From NCBI GenBank assembly GCA_963693285.1, contig OY848917.1:25540745-25604744 (forward strand): a stretch of 64,000 nucleotides of DNA, given 5' to 3'. The position numbers and the translations under genes are program-made. The stretch is from Xestospongia muta. Its lineage: Eukaryota; Porifera; Demospongiae; Haplosclerida; Petrosiidae. This document shows positions 35,501 to 42,066 of this stretch, piece after piece (position 1 is the first letter of the stretch; each line of letters starts with the position of its first letter). The notes beneath the pieces were generated by a model, which had not been told where the DNA came from, did no database searches, and saw nothing but the letters and a program-made list of their open reading frames with translations.

Positions 35501-36594
35501 AACTCTCATTATAGTTGATCTTTGGTTGTAAATCATGGTTACTATTGGAAGACCTAAGGACAGCTATGTATGGAATTTTTTAAATATTTTATTTGGAAGA
35601 AGAAGATAACAGTGTATGTTTGGTGACTTTGAGTGATGGTGAGCATGGCAAATTTGGTCATTCCATCCAAGAAAAGTTTCCTACTAACTTAAAATGACAT
35701 TTAAAAGCTAAACATAATGAACAGTTCAAGGACCTTCAGAAAAAAGAGAGTAACAAAAAAGAAATAAAAAGGTGAAAGGGCAAAAAGGAAGTCAGCTTCA
35801 CCAGCAATATTACAATAATTTAAATATATAACCATAACCATATAATTTGAGAATTTGTATGTGTGATAATTTGTTAAATAACTATATCATGATAAATTGG
35901 TTAAGTCAACTAGTTTTATATATCTATATATATATATACCTGTATCAAGTATGTAGATGTCAACACCTTCTCCATCTCCTCCAGGCTCAAATATGCCATC
36001 TAATACTGGACTGACTTGATCAATACGATCCAGTGCCCATGAAAGTGAAGCTTCAGCAAATGTCTCTTCTTCAACAAACTCAACATTGTCAAGATGTTTT
36101 ATCTGAAAGAAAGTTGTAAATATAATTCTAACTAAGTATATGTTTATATGTTTATTTTACCCAACTAATTTGTAGCTTACATTGGTGGCTTACTATGCAT
36201 GAAATATAACATTCATATGAATTACTGACTGTATAATTATAAAGTTTTTGCTTTTTAGCACAACTCTTGCTAAAATATCTAAACCCAGCGTGAAGTAATT
36301 ATATTGTTAACTTTTAACACAAACCTTATGTGCTTCATCTACTGATATCTTTGTAACTATCATTTTAGCAAATGGACCCTCTACTGTGTGAATGTCCGAT
36401 ATCGATGATTCGCTTTTAACTTCTTCAGAAATAGCCTCAAATCTCTCATGACTGGTCTCAGGTGTTAGCACAATCATGTAGCGACCTGTTGTCTTCGCTC
36501 CAGGAACAGCTCGAATAACTCGACGAGCTTGTGCACCAGCTACAAAAAGAATTGTTAAAACCAGAGCTAGATTAATTCTCGTACAAAATTTCAT
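11106..36594 (-). CDS. Gene A: giant subtilase-(NIDO-SMB)n-NIDO-AMOP-VWD-EGF-TM protein (whole model)
   Basis: Proposed single gene of about 62 exons and 4,640 residues. N to C: signal peptide and I9 propeptide, S8 peptidase, NIDO domains N1-N8 with seven linker-SMB modules between them, one lone linker, a Ser-rich region, NIDO N9, AMOP, VWD, a mucin-4-like post-VWD region, about seven EGF-like repeats, one transmembrane helix and a tail of about 40 residues. The subtilase exon ends in a good donor (GTAAGT) in phase 1 and the next module begins in the matching phase. All later borders agree. Exon lengths sum to 13,931; adding the one base apparently missing at 13710-13715 gives a multiple of three. 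Breaks: nonsense codons in N5 and N6, and that frameshift. The NIDO-AMOP-VWD-EGF-TM part is family-typical. Its fusion to a subtilase is inference from splice phase; two adjacent genes remain possible. Confidence 0.6.
11670..11807 (-). CDS. Gene A calcium-binding EGF repeat 7
   Basis: A single 138-base exon, [16 protein letters not shown] then [15 protein letters not shown]. It is the last EGF before the membrane anchor. Confidence 0.88.
11859..11981 (-). CDS. Gene A calcium-binding EGF repeat 6
   Basis: A single 123-base exon, [16 protein letters not shown] then [13 protein letters not shown]. Complete cbEGF, phase 1-1. Confidence 0.88.
12103..12234 (-). CDS. Gene A EGF-like repeat 5
   Basis: A single 132-base exon, [16 protein letters not shown] then [13 protein letters not shown]. 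The DIDE start is replaced by VDPER, so calcium binding is less certain. Six cysteines are kept. Confidence 0.8.
12423..12545 (-). CDS. Gene A calcium-binding EGF repeat 4
   Basis: A single 123-base exon, [18 protein letters not shown] then [11 protein letters not shown]. Complete six-cysteine EGF with calcium-site residues, phase 1-1. Confidence 0.88.
12617..12745 (-). CDS. Gene A calcium-binding EGF repeat 3
   Basis: A single 129-base exon, phase 1 on both sides, with DIDECAN at the start (calcium-site signature), then [16 protein letters not shown] and [11 protein letters not shown]. Six cysteines are in EGF order. The N...Y/F pattern in [11 protein letters not shown] fits the hydroxylation-type Asn site of cbEGF domains. 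Confidence 0.88.
12807..13121 (-). CDS. Gene A EGF-like repeats 1-2
   Basis: Exons 13022-13121 and 12807-12962. The first gives [10 protein letters not shown] and FLCDCNE and is completed by FDGEFC in the next exon, forming one EGF-like unit split by an intron. The second exon continues with [15 protein letters not shown] and [15 protein letters not shown], a second EGF-like unit. Joins are in frame (CDCNE|AFDGEFC). Confidence 0.8.
13266..13516 (-). CDS. Gene A Ig/cadherin-like segment before the EGF repeats
   Basis: A 251-base exon encoding about 84 residues with beta-strand-like alternation: [40 protein letters not shown] and [13 protein letters not shown]. There are no cysteines. The ending ARDSLGA resembles the final strand of cadherin-like and related beta-sandwich domains, as found between VWD and EGF in mucin-4-like proteins. 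The precise family is not certain. Entry phase 1, exit phase 0. Confidence 0.65.
13580..13827 (-). pseudogene. Gene A post-VWD region, frameshift in an A-run
   Basis: A 248-base exon continuing the mucin-4-like module: [16 protein letters not shown] and [12 protein letters not shown] in the entry frame. Then, in another frame, [19 protein letters not shown] and NRELAQNTQ continue to the exon end, which joins smoothly to the next exon (LKIA|NNSAPLIE). The two frames meet at a run of six A on the minus strand (plus 13710-13715) where one more base would restore the frame. No splice site explains the change, so it is a real one-base deletion or a homopolymer error in the assembly. The C-CIFDY motif is typical after VWD in this family. 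Confidence 0.75.
14038..14668 (-). CDS. Gene A VWD (von Willebrand type D) domain
   Basis: Exons 14448-14668 and 14038-14389. The first begins [20 protein letters not shown], the hallmark start of a VWD domain. The second contains [31 protein letters not shown] and [15 protein letters not shown], the usual GLLGxxdGdxxND block, and ends FGQSW across the next intron. As in mucin-4-type proteins, the domain is cysteine-poor compared with true von Willebrand factor. The donor at CAT|GTAATG is confirmed by the FGQSWQLTKDES join. Confidence 0.88.
14851..15367 (-). CDS. Gene A AMOP domain
   Basis: Exons 15145-15367 and 14851-15047. Cysteine motifs fit AMOP: an early CFEARNND region, [16 protein letters not shown] (typical CPC then DxRW), SGVCCYNT, and later [23 protein letters not shown] is found in mucin-4, isthmin and similar adhesion proteins. 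The donor was set at TTTTTTT|GTAAGT because only this gives the GDPH frame in the VWD exon; a second GT a few bases on would shift the frame. The expected W-x-F-GDPH join is formed (SWNFGDPH). Confidence 0.83.
15492..16410 (-). CDS. Gene A NIDO domain N9 (core exons)
   Basis: Exons 16272-16410 ([13 protein letters not shown], then [11 protein letters not shown]), 15805-16019 ([14 protein letters not shown], then WTLLNK) and 15492-15741 ([20 protein letters not shown], then TIGYNVPG). Together with the end of the preceding exon they form a NIDO domain of the mucin-4/sushi-nidogen type. It is only distantly similar to N1-N8 but has the same exon arrangement at the NTFQ block. Its position directly before AMOP and VWD is the family-typical one. 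Confidence 0.85.
16472..17265 (-). CDS. Gene A Ser-rich exon leading into NIDO domain N9
   Basis: A 794-base exon. About 210 residues are Ser-rich with Leu, Pro, Glu and Lys in a degenerate repeat (units such as [18 protein letters not shown]). Such regions usually act as O-glycosylated, extended mucin-like stalks. The last 45 residues leave the repeat and end in GARTHTSLF, which joins VNYNGVIS of the next exon: the typical NIDO strand-turn-strand. Entry is after an AAAAG acceptor with EPSSSVEK, like the EPNSS start of linker exons. The antisense frame is long and Asp-rich only because TCA/TCT codons read as GAT/GAC-type codons on the other strand. Confidence 0.78.
17674..17912. repeat. Hairpin inverted repeat (MITE-like)
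   Basis: Two arms of about 85 bases (17674-17760 and 17821-17912) are inverted copies of each other. Both contain the inverted pair of GATGTAAAAGTAAAC / GTTTACTTTTACATC, TTAACCAAT blocks and a GCATG(C/T)A block. The outer ends read CACTGTAAAAA and TTTTTACAG. It has no coding capacity, so it is a folded-back non-autonomous DNA element. It lies in a gene A intron. Confidence 0.65.
17924..18025 (-). CDS. Gene A lone Ser/Thr linker exon without SMB
   Basis: A 102-base exon reading [17 protein letters not shown] and ending near TPTPNTNLG, clearly related to the linker exons of S1-S7 but with no SMB exon after it. Borders are a CTTGTAG acceptor and a GTAAAT donor, phase 1 on both sides. A hairpin repeat (17674-17912) has inserted in the intron just downstream, starting about a dozen bases from the donor; this may be where a former SMB was lost. 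Confidence 0.7.
18477..19250 (-). CDS. Gene A NIDO domain N8 (last of the tandem array)
   Basis: Exons 19087-19250, 18752-19039 and 18477-18705. Open, with canonical borders. It differs from the other copies at several places ([11 protein letters not shown] in the middle exon, EFVQSGSG in the first), so it is an older member at the edge of the array. Its third exon ends AATG|GTGAGA in phase 1, which fits the lone linker exon that follows. Confidence 0.82.
19511..19990 (-). CDS. Gene A linker + SMB module S7
   Basis: Exons 19874-19990 and 19511-19831 with the 42-base intron 19832-19873. SMB core [20 protein letters not shown]. The tail is of the [15 protein letters not shown] type. It is the last SMB before the receptor-like half of gene A. 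Confidence 0.82.
20423..21198 (-). CDS. Gene A NIDO domain N7
   Basis: Exons 21035-21198, 20699-20986 and 20423-20651. Open throughout, with the normal Lys codon in SHFKNHPF. Differences from the bulk of the array include NVELNL in the middle exon and SSKYV-side intronic changes. The first exon reads SEYLTFLDL, which is shared with N1 and marks an older variant. Confidence 0.83.
21469..21948 (-). CDS. Gene A linker + SMB module S6
   Basis: Exons 21832-21948 and 21469-21789, 42-base intron, complete SMB. The tail is of the [10 protein letters not shown] type and ends [13 protein letters not shown], as in S1. Confidence 0.82.
22380..23155 (-). pseudogene. Gene A NIDO domain N6, third exon carries the same stop codon
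   Basis: Exons 22992-23155, 22656-22943 and 22380-22608. The same AAA to TAA change as in N5 is present (plus 22474-22476), exactly 1947 bases from the N5 stop. Sharing by two adjacent repeats means the mutation arose once and was then copied with the repeat, or was spread by conversion. One further change (ISRNIELNL, Arg for Gln) is in the middle exon. Confidence 0.8.
23416..23895 (-). CDS. Gene A linker + SMB module S5
   Basis: Exons 23779-23895 and 23416-23736 with a 42-base intron. The SMB is intact. The tail is a mosaic: its first part ([14 protein letters not shown]) matches S6, whereas its end ([13 protein letters not shown]) matches S2-S4 and S7. This suggests recombination between copies. 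Confidence 0.82.
24327..25102 (-). pseudogene. Gene A NIDO domain N5, third exon carries a stop codon
   Basis: Exons 24939-25102, 24603-24890 and 24327-24555, with all splice sites intact. In the third exon the Lys codon AAA of SHFKNHPF is TAA (minus strand, plus 24421-24423), caused by one base change within a TTTTTAAAA/TTTTAAAAA run. Length is unchanged, so this is not an indel. If transcribed through, translation would end here and the second half of gene A would not be made. The rest of the domain is normal. Confidence 0.8.
25363..25842 (-). CDS. Gene A linker + SMB module S4
   Basis: Exons 25726-25842 and 25363-25683, 42-base intron, complete SMB cysteine pattern. It matches S3 at the protein level. 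Confidence 0.82.
26274..27049 (-). CDS. Gene A NIDO domain N4
   Basis: Exons 26886-27049, 26550-26837 and 26274-26502. All are open. The third exon has the normal AAA (Lys) codon in SHFKNHPF, unlike the next two copies downstream in the transcript. The first exon reads DLIPYTN where other copies have DLSPYTN. Confidence 0.83.
27310..27789 (-). CDS. Gene A linker + SMB module S3
   Basis: Exons 27673-27789 and 27310-27630 with a 42-base stop-free intron between. Linker start [10 protein letters not shown] and the full SMB cysteine set are present. Protein sequence appears identical to S4, and the nucleotide sequence almost so, which points to very recent duplication. Confidence 0.82.
28221..28996 (-). 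CDS. Gene A NIDO domain N3
   Basis: Exons 28833-28996, 28497-28784 and 28221-28449. All are open, with intact donors (GTGAGA, GTAAGT, GTGAGA on the minus strand). Sequence is almost the same as N2 and N4. A small difference is the Thr in [10 protein letters not shown] in the first exon. Confidence 0.83.
29256..29735 (-). CDS. Gene A linker + SMB module S2
   Basis: Exons 29619-29735 (linker) and 29256-29576 (SMB and Ser/Thr tail), with a 42-base intron between them. The SMB cysteine pattern (CC, C, CYCD, C, CC, C) is complete. The tail is of the [15 protein letters not shown] type shared with S3, S4 and S7. Confidence 0.82.
30167..30941 (-). CDS. Gene A NIDO domain N2
   Basis: Exons 30778-30941, 30443-30730 and 30167-30395, with the same lengths, phases and motifs as N1 ([23 protein letters not shown]). 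All three exons are open. A local change gives FSRERTV where other copies have FSRKRTV. Its flanking introns are nearly identical to those of N3-N6. Confidence 0.83.
31211..31690 (-). CDS. Gene A linker + SMB module S1
   Basis: Two exons, 31574-31690 (Ser/Thr/Pro linker, 39 codons, [15 protein letters not shown]) and 31211-31531 (SMB domain plus a second Ser/Thr tail), separated by a 42-base intron. The SMB core is readable as GCYCDQSC then [12 protein letters not shown]. Somatomedin-B domains are small disulfide knots used in extracellular binding, as in vitronectin and the ENPP enzymes. The tail variant ([14 protein letters not shown]) matches S5 and S6 and not its neighbour S2, which suggests gene conversion or unequal exchange. 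Confidence 0.82.
32111..32886 (-). CDS. Gene A NIDO domain N1 (first in the array)
   Basis: Three exons on the minus strand: 32723-32886, 32387-32674 and 32111-32339 (164, 288 and 229 bases). The first starts with a Gly/Ser stretch ([16 protein letters not shown]) and leads to [16 protein letters not shown]. The second reads [10 protein letters not shown] and [10 protein letters not shown], and the third [19 protein letters not shown]. These are the usual NIDO (nidogen extracellular) blocks: the SNG turn, the APFW/D strand and the NTFQVV strand. NIDO domains occur in nidogen, tectorins and mucin-4-like proteins and serve adhesion or matrix contact. N1 follows the subtilase directly. It is the most divergent copy at its borders: the middle exon ends CRQ and the flanking intron differs. 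Confidence 0.85.
32887..33981 (-). other. Gene A intron between subtilase and first NIDO module
   Basis: About 1.1 kb without any recognisable module exon. It contains a CA/TA-rich stretch near 33930-33955 and otherwise AT-rich DNA. The donor is GTAAGT at its right end and the acceptor TTTTTTCAG at its left end (minus strand), both phase 1. This is the intron on which the fusion of subtilase and NIDO array depends. Confidence 0.55.
33982..34749 (-). CDS. Gene A exon 3: subtilase (S8A, proteinase K-like) catalytic core
   Basis: A 768-base exon with most of a secreted serine endopeptidase. Catalytic residues are visible: His in [12 protein letters not shown], the oxyanion Asn in [12 protein letters not shown], and the nucleophile Ser in [14 protein letters not shown] Cys pair near [10 protein letters not shown] and other cysteines suggest disulfides, as in extracellular proteinase K relatives. 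All four key residues are intact, so activity is expected. The exon ends just after NCLLYIN at a GTAAGT donor in phase 1. If the donor were unused, the frame would run into repetitive intronic DNA (KICICVCVC...) before a stop. Therefore the gene very likely continues into the NIDO exons downstream. Confidence 0.88.
34990..35227. repeat. MITE-like inverted repeat, TIR family CACTGTAAA
   Basis: Arms of about 95 bases form a fold-back, with ends GCACACTGTAAA and TTTACAGTGCAC. The internal arm motif (GATTACTATGGAAT and its complement) recurs in decayed form near 36150-36240, 36905-37040 and 38310-38700. It lies in a gene A intron between exons 2 and 3. Confidence 0.65.
35258..35430. repeat. AAAACT-type simple repeat
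   Basis: A degenerate run of ACTAAA/AACTAA units on the + strand. It lies in the gene A intron between exons 2 and 3 and has no coding role. Confidence 0.7.
35530..35800 (+). pseudogene. BED zinc-finger relic, probably from a hAT transposon
   Basis: Within the gene A intron, on the opposite strand, a broken frame reads [11 protein letters not shown], then EKFPTNLK, a stop, and [17 protein letters not shown]. NLKxHLKxxHxxxF is the second half of BED zinc fingers, common at the N-terminus of hAT transposases. One zinc Cys is not visible, there are stops, and no transposase core follows. It is a fragment. Confidence 0.5.
35940..36102 (-). CDS. Gene A exon 2: end of propeptide and catalytic Asp of the subtilase
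   Basis: A 163-base exon. It begins after a TTTCAG acceptor with the end of the propeptide ([14 protein letters not shown]), crosses the maturation region ([15 protein letters not shown]) and ends in [11 protein letters not shown]; the following Gly comes from the next exon. VDIYILDTG is the S8 motif that holds the catalytic Asp. Entry phase is 0 and exit phase is 1. The nearly identical exon of gene B (44367-44529) differs at EPGG versus EPGC, so gene B has one extra Cys here. Confidence 0.85.
36325..36594 (-). CDS. Gene A exon 1: signal peptide and I9 subtilase propeptide
   Basis: The ATG complement at 36594 opens a 90-codon exon. A hydrophobic signal peptide ([15 protein letters not shown]) occupies roughly residues 8-22. 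An inhibitor-I9 propeptide follows, with [18 protein letters not shown] and a later [18 protein letters not shown]. In proteinase K-like S8A enzymes this propeptide chaperones folding and inhibits the enzyme until it is cleaved off. The exon ends in phase 0 at a GTTTGT donor (36324-36319). The start was chosen because gene B has an aligned Met at the same distance before its signal peptide. The conserved promoter-like block lies 28-75 bases upstream. Confidence 0.85.
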
Positions 36595-36618
36595 CCTTAA
36601 CAGTATGAAAAAGTGAGC

Positions 36619-36670
36619 TATCTGGCCAGCACGTTCCCTAATATAGGAACTGTCGTTCAGCCACGCCTCA
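36619..36670 (-). promoter_or_regulatory. Gene A core-promoter-like block
   Basis: Three motifs occur upstream of the gene A start: GAGGCGTGGCT (complement of 36659-36669), a TATA-like CCTATATTAG (complement of 36638-36647) and CTGGCCAG (36622-36629). The same three occur before gene B with nearly the same spacing, although the surrounding sequence differs. Their joint conservation suggests shared transcriptional control. Confidence 0.55.
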
Positions 36671-36699
36671 GACTACTCTTATCCAGTTTCGTTACTTTA

Positions 36700-37840
36700 T
36701 ACTATCGCTTTATTCATAAGTTATAATATAAATATCTTCATAAAATAATATTGTGGTATTGCCTTCTCATCTCCCAATGAATAATGTTTTCCAAAAATCG
36801 TTTAGGAGCAATTTGTATGGAATGAAGCTTAGGTGATCACCTCTTTCGTACATCGCATATATCATTCTTAATAAATTCCTATAGTACCCTCTAATTTATT
36901 GCTAATGCGGGTAGAACATTATGGAAACCACTTTGAATTACTCATCTAAAACTTGTTGCTTTGCCATATATAATATACCAAGCCAACAATTTCAAAGCTG
37001 TTCTATGAAGCTAAGTTGTAGTTAATCTAGAAAGTCTCGCCTCGAAACTAAGGTATTGTTTAAATTCACAGTGAAACAGAACTATGGTTAGTACAGTTTA
37101 ATATAAATGTAAGAGAGCCCACCGTATCAACGAATGACGCACTAAGTAGTCAGCCACTCCCCCAACATTGCTGATGAATATTCAAGAGGGGACGGATATT
37201 GATAAGAAGGTTAACGCAAGGATCAAACATAACGGAGGATCTAGTGATGATCGGTAAATACCTAAAAGGGATCCAGATTTTACTCCTTAGAGGATAACAA
37301 AACTACACACTGTCAAATTGTCTAAAGCTACAATTATTCCAGCTACTAGAACTATATTTAGAAGCAGGTATTTAAATGTATAATATCATTTCTATACTTC
37401 TCAGAGATACTTCCTTATTGAGTGAGTGAGGGTTAAATTTTGTCAGAGAATCTTAAATTCTCTTAAATGATACAAAAAAGACAAGCTGATAGAAATCCTT
37501 TAATTTTGTTTTGATTATGTTTGACTGATTTTTTGTGTCATGAAAAACTTTATTTCTATCTCTTCTTCTCTCTCATCATCAGTTGTTAGTTTGTTTATGT
37601 ATTTATTTTTATGATTTGGTGTCTCAAGGTACATGTTTAGCCTCTATTAACCATATTGTGGATACTTTTTAACAAAAGATATTGCTGAATTGATATAAAA
37701 ACATAGTGATGAAATTAACTATGACAAATGACTTTTGTATCTATTATTACACCCACCAATTAAAATATTTAAGAATAAAAATTTGTGAATGAGACACAGT
37801 TCACCAAAAATAAACCTACATATTCTCCTCTAAAATTATC
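36700..37840. other. Intergenic DNA with a decayed MITE copy
   Basis: No gene is seen. A block near 36905-37040 (GGGTAGAACATTATGGAA and ATTACTCATCTAAAACT) is a relative of the repeat at 38310-38700. The remainder is unremarkable AT-rich sequence. Confidence 0.5.
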
Positions 37841-37854
37841 TCCTATATAGTGTC

Positions 37855-38205
<351 letters not shown>

Positions 38206-38309
38206 ATCAATTTATTTCATACATTCATTCATCTACAGATCACAATTTGCATGCAGCCATTCATCATTTAATCATATTTATGAAATGTTTTTTTACCCTC
38301 TAAGAGTAG

Positions 38310-38700
38310 CTAAAGTGGGTAGAACATTATGGAATCCAATATTTATGAGAATTACTCATCTAAAACTAATTGCTTTGTAATATTATATTATGCCAACAAT
38401 TTCAAAGCCATTCCATGAAGCTTAGATGTTGTTGATCTAAAACATCTGACCTCAATATAATATGTAATATGTTATTGTAACAATCTAAACTTACATAGGT
38501 AGAACAGTATGGAATCCAAAATTCATGTGAATTATGCTCACTCTCTTATTTGTTGCTTTGTAATAGACTATATACCTTGCCAAGAATTTTAAAGCAATAA
38601 AATATATAGTGAGTAATGCACATGCACGAATTCTAGATTAAATAGTAATCTACTAAGCTACAAATTGGTTGTTAAACAACTGAATGATTTTTATAGTGTT
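38310..38700. repeat. Decayed MITE-family repeats
   Basis: Two related blocks carry GGTAGAACATTATGGAATCC or a variant, followed by ATTACTCA-type sequence and TTGCTTTGTAATA. These relate to the arms of the inverted repeat at 34990-35227. Borders are blurred. Confidence 0.5.
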
Positions 38701-39108
38701 GTCATTCTATTCATTCATTGATTAAGGTTGCGGATAAGGCAGCACTAAAATTATACCGTAGTTGCAACAATTTGTTCTATCACTTGTTATAAAGCATTAA
38801 TTGATTTAAACTTACTACATACCATCAAAAAAGCTTTGATAGCATTCTTTGGGGTAGTAAGACCTAATTAATCTGAATACGAAAGTATTTACTTGAAGAG
38901 CATTGTGTCATTTCTTGGTTGCCATAGTTTCATCAATATGATATACACCCAATACTGAGTAACCACAAAGTCATGCCTAGTGTAACTCAATATGTATAAA
39001 GTCAAGTACAAGCCAATAGTAATGTTTGTAGTTAATTGCCCATTAATTGACATCATAACTTCAGTTACTTTTTGGCTTCTAGTTGTTTATACATATTAAG
39101 TCATTGTT
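38701..39108. other. AT-rich intergenic DNA, nothing recognised
   Basis: No gene, repeat border or RNA-like structure was recognised here. Confidence 0.5.
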
Positions 39109-39921
39109 AACCTCGCTGTGCGTGGGTGCAAAGCGAGGGTACTGTAGTCTGTTTGTGTGTGTCTGCACTGCCTGTTACCTTTGAACTACTATAACTTGGC
39201 AACCGAAGCGTTAGCAGCTACCAACGTTTAGCAACGAATAGAAAAGCATGTGGACTTTACAACAGTAGTGTCAAGAACATCGTCAAGAAAAACAGAAGCT
39301 TAAAACTTGCAAAAGAATTTTCAGGCTGCAGAGGTCAAGTGCTGTTTCTCGAAAAGTAAAAAAATTAACGTGGAGATTTTTTAGTATGTTGTAAACAATC
39401 TCAGAGGAATACGGATCAGCAAGATAGAAGGCCATTGGTCGAAGTAATCGTTAGAAAAGTTCTGAAAAATGTTTTTTGGATTTAGAGCGAAGTAACGCAT
39501 TCAGGAAACGTCTCCAAGCACGGAAAAGACTGCTACTAATAGATAATATATCGATTTATATTTGTACTACGGGATGTTTCCAAAGAACGTTTCATCTTCA
39601 AGTTACAATAAATTTTGTATATGAAATATTGATACATTTTAAAGGGTCATGTAAAGACTCAGAGAAACTTTTCATCACGAAATTAGCACTTAATCTTGCT
39701 TGGGAATTGAATGATACTATCACTTACTCAGTTACTGCTTCACAGACATGGCAAAGCTAGAAATCAAGCAACAATTAATGAGCATACACAGAATGACAAA
39801 GCTTACCGTTTTATAACCACATCTTCTGGAATGTTAATAAATTTTGTTGCAATAACAACATTATAAGCTGGGCCTAAGCTGGCATAGGATTTATAAATAA
39901 TTTAGAAACTGCAGCGAGGTT
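39109..39921. mobile_element. Possible non-autonomous DNA element with AACCTCGCTG ends
   Basis: AACCTCGCTG at 39109-39118 has its exact inverted copy CAGCGAGGTT at 39912-39921. The 813 bases between are less AT-rich than the surroundings and have no recognisable protein; a 94-codon open frame inside has no known motif. Only ten matching terminal bases support the call, and no clear target duplication was found. Confidence 0.35.
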
Positions 39922-40640
39922 CGGCACTTTAGTGCCTTTCATTAAATAAGTTTTAATTTGATTTGTGATAACTCAGTATTGGGTTTAAATCATATTCATC
40001 AACCTATGATAAGAAATGCCTCAGTTGAAATGGGATGGTTCTTAATTATGTGTACAATGTCAACTATTAAGACATGGAATGCATTTTTTTTCAAAGAACT
40101 ATTAAACCTTTTTTTTAGAAATATTCTTACTGTCCCATAATTGTTTTGAACCAGCAACAGATGAAATTAAACTGTATTCTTTAACTGACAATGCATATTG
40201 TAACCAATGTATTTCATTAACAACAAAACACTATGATGATGGCTGAGATATAAAATTTTCACTAGCTTACTTTTCTACCTATATTACTAGCATTTCATAG
40301 CTGTAGTCTTCATGTACTGTAAACAAATAAGATGACGTTTTTTTAATTTAATCTTGTTTACAAATACGTTATATATATAAGTGGTATTTTGGTATTTAAA
40401 TGGGTCCAAACACCCACCCACTCAGAACTTTATTTATTTGAGTAAAGTATAGCTATACGTGTATTGTTTCTGTATTGTTATAGCTGTTATGAAGCGAAAA
40501 GTTAACTTAGGGAGTGATATGGAGTAAGATACTGTCTGATAAGAAGCTGTAAAAAGTAGAAACTGTAGAGCAAGTAATATCTGTATTTTAAACTAAATTA
40601 TGATGTTCATTGTCTTGTTTTATGACAAAAAATAATAAAG
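39922..40640. other. AT-rich intergenic DNA, nothing recognised
   Basis: No gene is seen. A small open frame at 39958-40140 has no recognisable feature. Confidence 0.5.
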
Positions 40641-40669
40641 TAGTATCTATATAAGTAAACATTTCTAAC

Positions 40670-40985
40670 ACTTTGTGTGCTCACCATTTTGTTTAATAAG
40701 AGCTTTGATTCCTTGGTTCTTGAGGTCATTTAATGTGTCCCATAATTGAGAGTGAGTTATCGTGGGTAATTCTTCTAGTTTCTTCTGTACTTAGTCCATT
40801 ATATCTCTATTGGATTTATGTCTAAAAATTGTGTTGACCATTTAGTACAATTAATATTGTTTTTATCCATCCAATCTGGTAATAGATGTGCCTTTTGGCA
40901 ACAAGTATTAGCATATATGAAGAAATAGTCCAAATCTCACATTGAACTGGCCAATGAAATCATCACATTTTCTAATATTTCTATA

Positions 40986-41017
<32 letters not shown>

Positions 41018-41440
41018 CTATATATATATATATATATAATCATCTTGCCTTTCACTTGTACCAACATACCCTATTCATTGCTACAGATACTCCCACCATC
41101 CTGTTTTTCTGTGCCTTATACACTGTTTTTGTTAAATTCTTTTGACAGTGTACATCATATGTATGTCCGACCATGACTATAGAAGAGATTAAACTTCAAT
41201 TCATCGGGCCAGAAACTTTCTTCCATATATCCTCTGTGATTGTTTTCCCATTGGAGCCATTGTCATTTTTGTCTTGACAGTAGTGACAGTCGCTTCCCTC
41301 TCAATATGCTGCTATTTTATTTATCACTCTGATCTCTTCACTGTATTTGTGGATGCCATAACATTATCTTCCTCCTTCCATATATTCTTTAGAAGAGGTA
41401 CAGTCAGTTTATGATTTCTGACTACATTAACCTAAAAGAA
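40670..41440 (-). pseudogene. Tc1/mariner-like transposase relic
   Basis: Minus-strand fragments in the right order for a Tc1-type transposase: WSDELKFNLF near 41215, a MVGVSVA segment (cf. the usual MVWGxIS) near 41100, and WSTQFLDINPIEI near 40835 (cf. the WPxxSPDLNPIE motif with a catalytic acidic residue). LWDTLNDLKNQGIKALI follows near 40730. It contains stops, and a TA microsatellite (40990-41037) interrupts it. No terminal repeats were identified. Confidence 0.65.
40990..41037. repeat. TA microsatellite
   Basis: About 48 bases of almost pure TA, interrupted once, inside the Tc1-like relic. Confidence 0.9.
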
Positions 41441-42066
41441 ATGCTACTAAACAGACTCGCTATATAATAAATAGACTTGCCATAATTATTGCTAAAACAA
41501 TTTTTGTTAAAACAATTATCATAATAATTAATTTTTAAATAATTAATATGGACAGTTTGAAAATTAACCATAATCAACTATTGTGACAAATAGTCTCAAC
41601 TAATAACACAAGTTAAATATTGTTTCCATATGGTTAATATGTGTTGCTTGAATACAAAAAAGAATTGTAGTCCATATTCTAACCTCTTCTCTACATTAAA
41701 TTTCTGATTCTGACAAATGCATTTACTTTTTATGAAGAGAAGTCAAAAATAAGATGCACCTGATTTTTAAACACTTAAAAAGATAAGATAATGCAGCTTT
41801 CTTCCTGTCAATGATCTACTATGTACCACGTCTACTATAATATTTCATTTACTAACTATGTCAATCTGCTAATTTATTTAATTAATTCATAAACCACAAT
41901 GGAAAGCAAAAATACAAAAATACAGTAAATTCATAAAAAACAGTTATAATTACGAAAAGCTCTACAATCACAAATATGTAATACAATAAATGTATAAACA
42001 CAGTTTACAATTAATTAATATAACATCATAGCCAAGTTTCAAGTTTAAAGTTGACATGAAAATATT
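41441..42066 (-). other. 3' flank of gene B with a polyadenylation candidate
   Basis: No coding signal. A minus-strand AATAAA (complement of 41873-41878) lies about 190 bases past the stop of gene B. Confidence 0.5.

Noticed and set aside
39476..39760. 94-codon + strand frame
   Set aside because: No recognisable motif; it lies inside a putative non-autonomous element.
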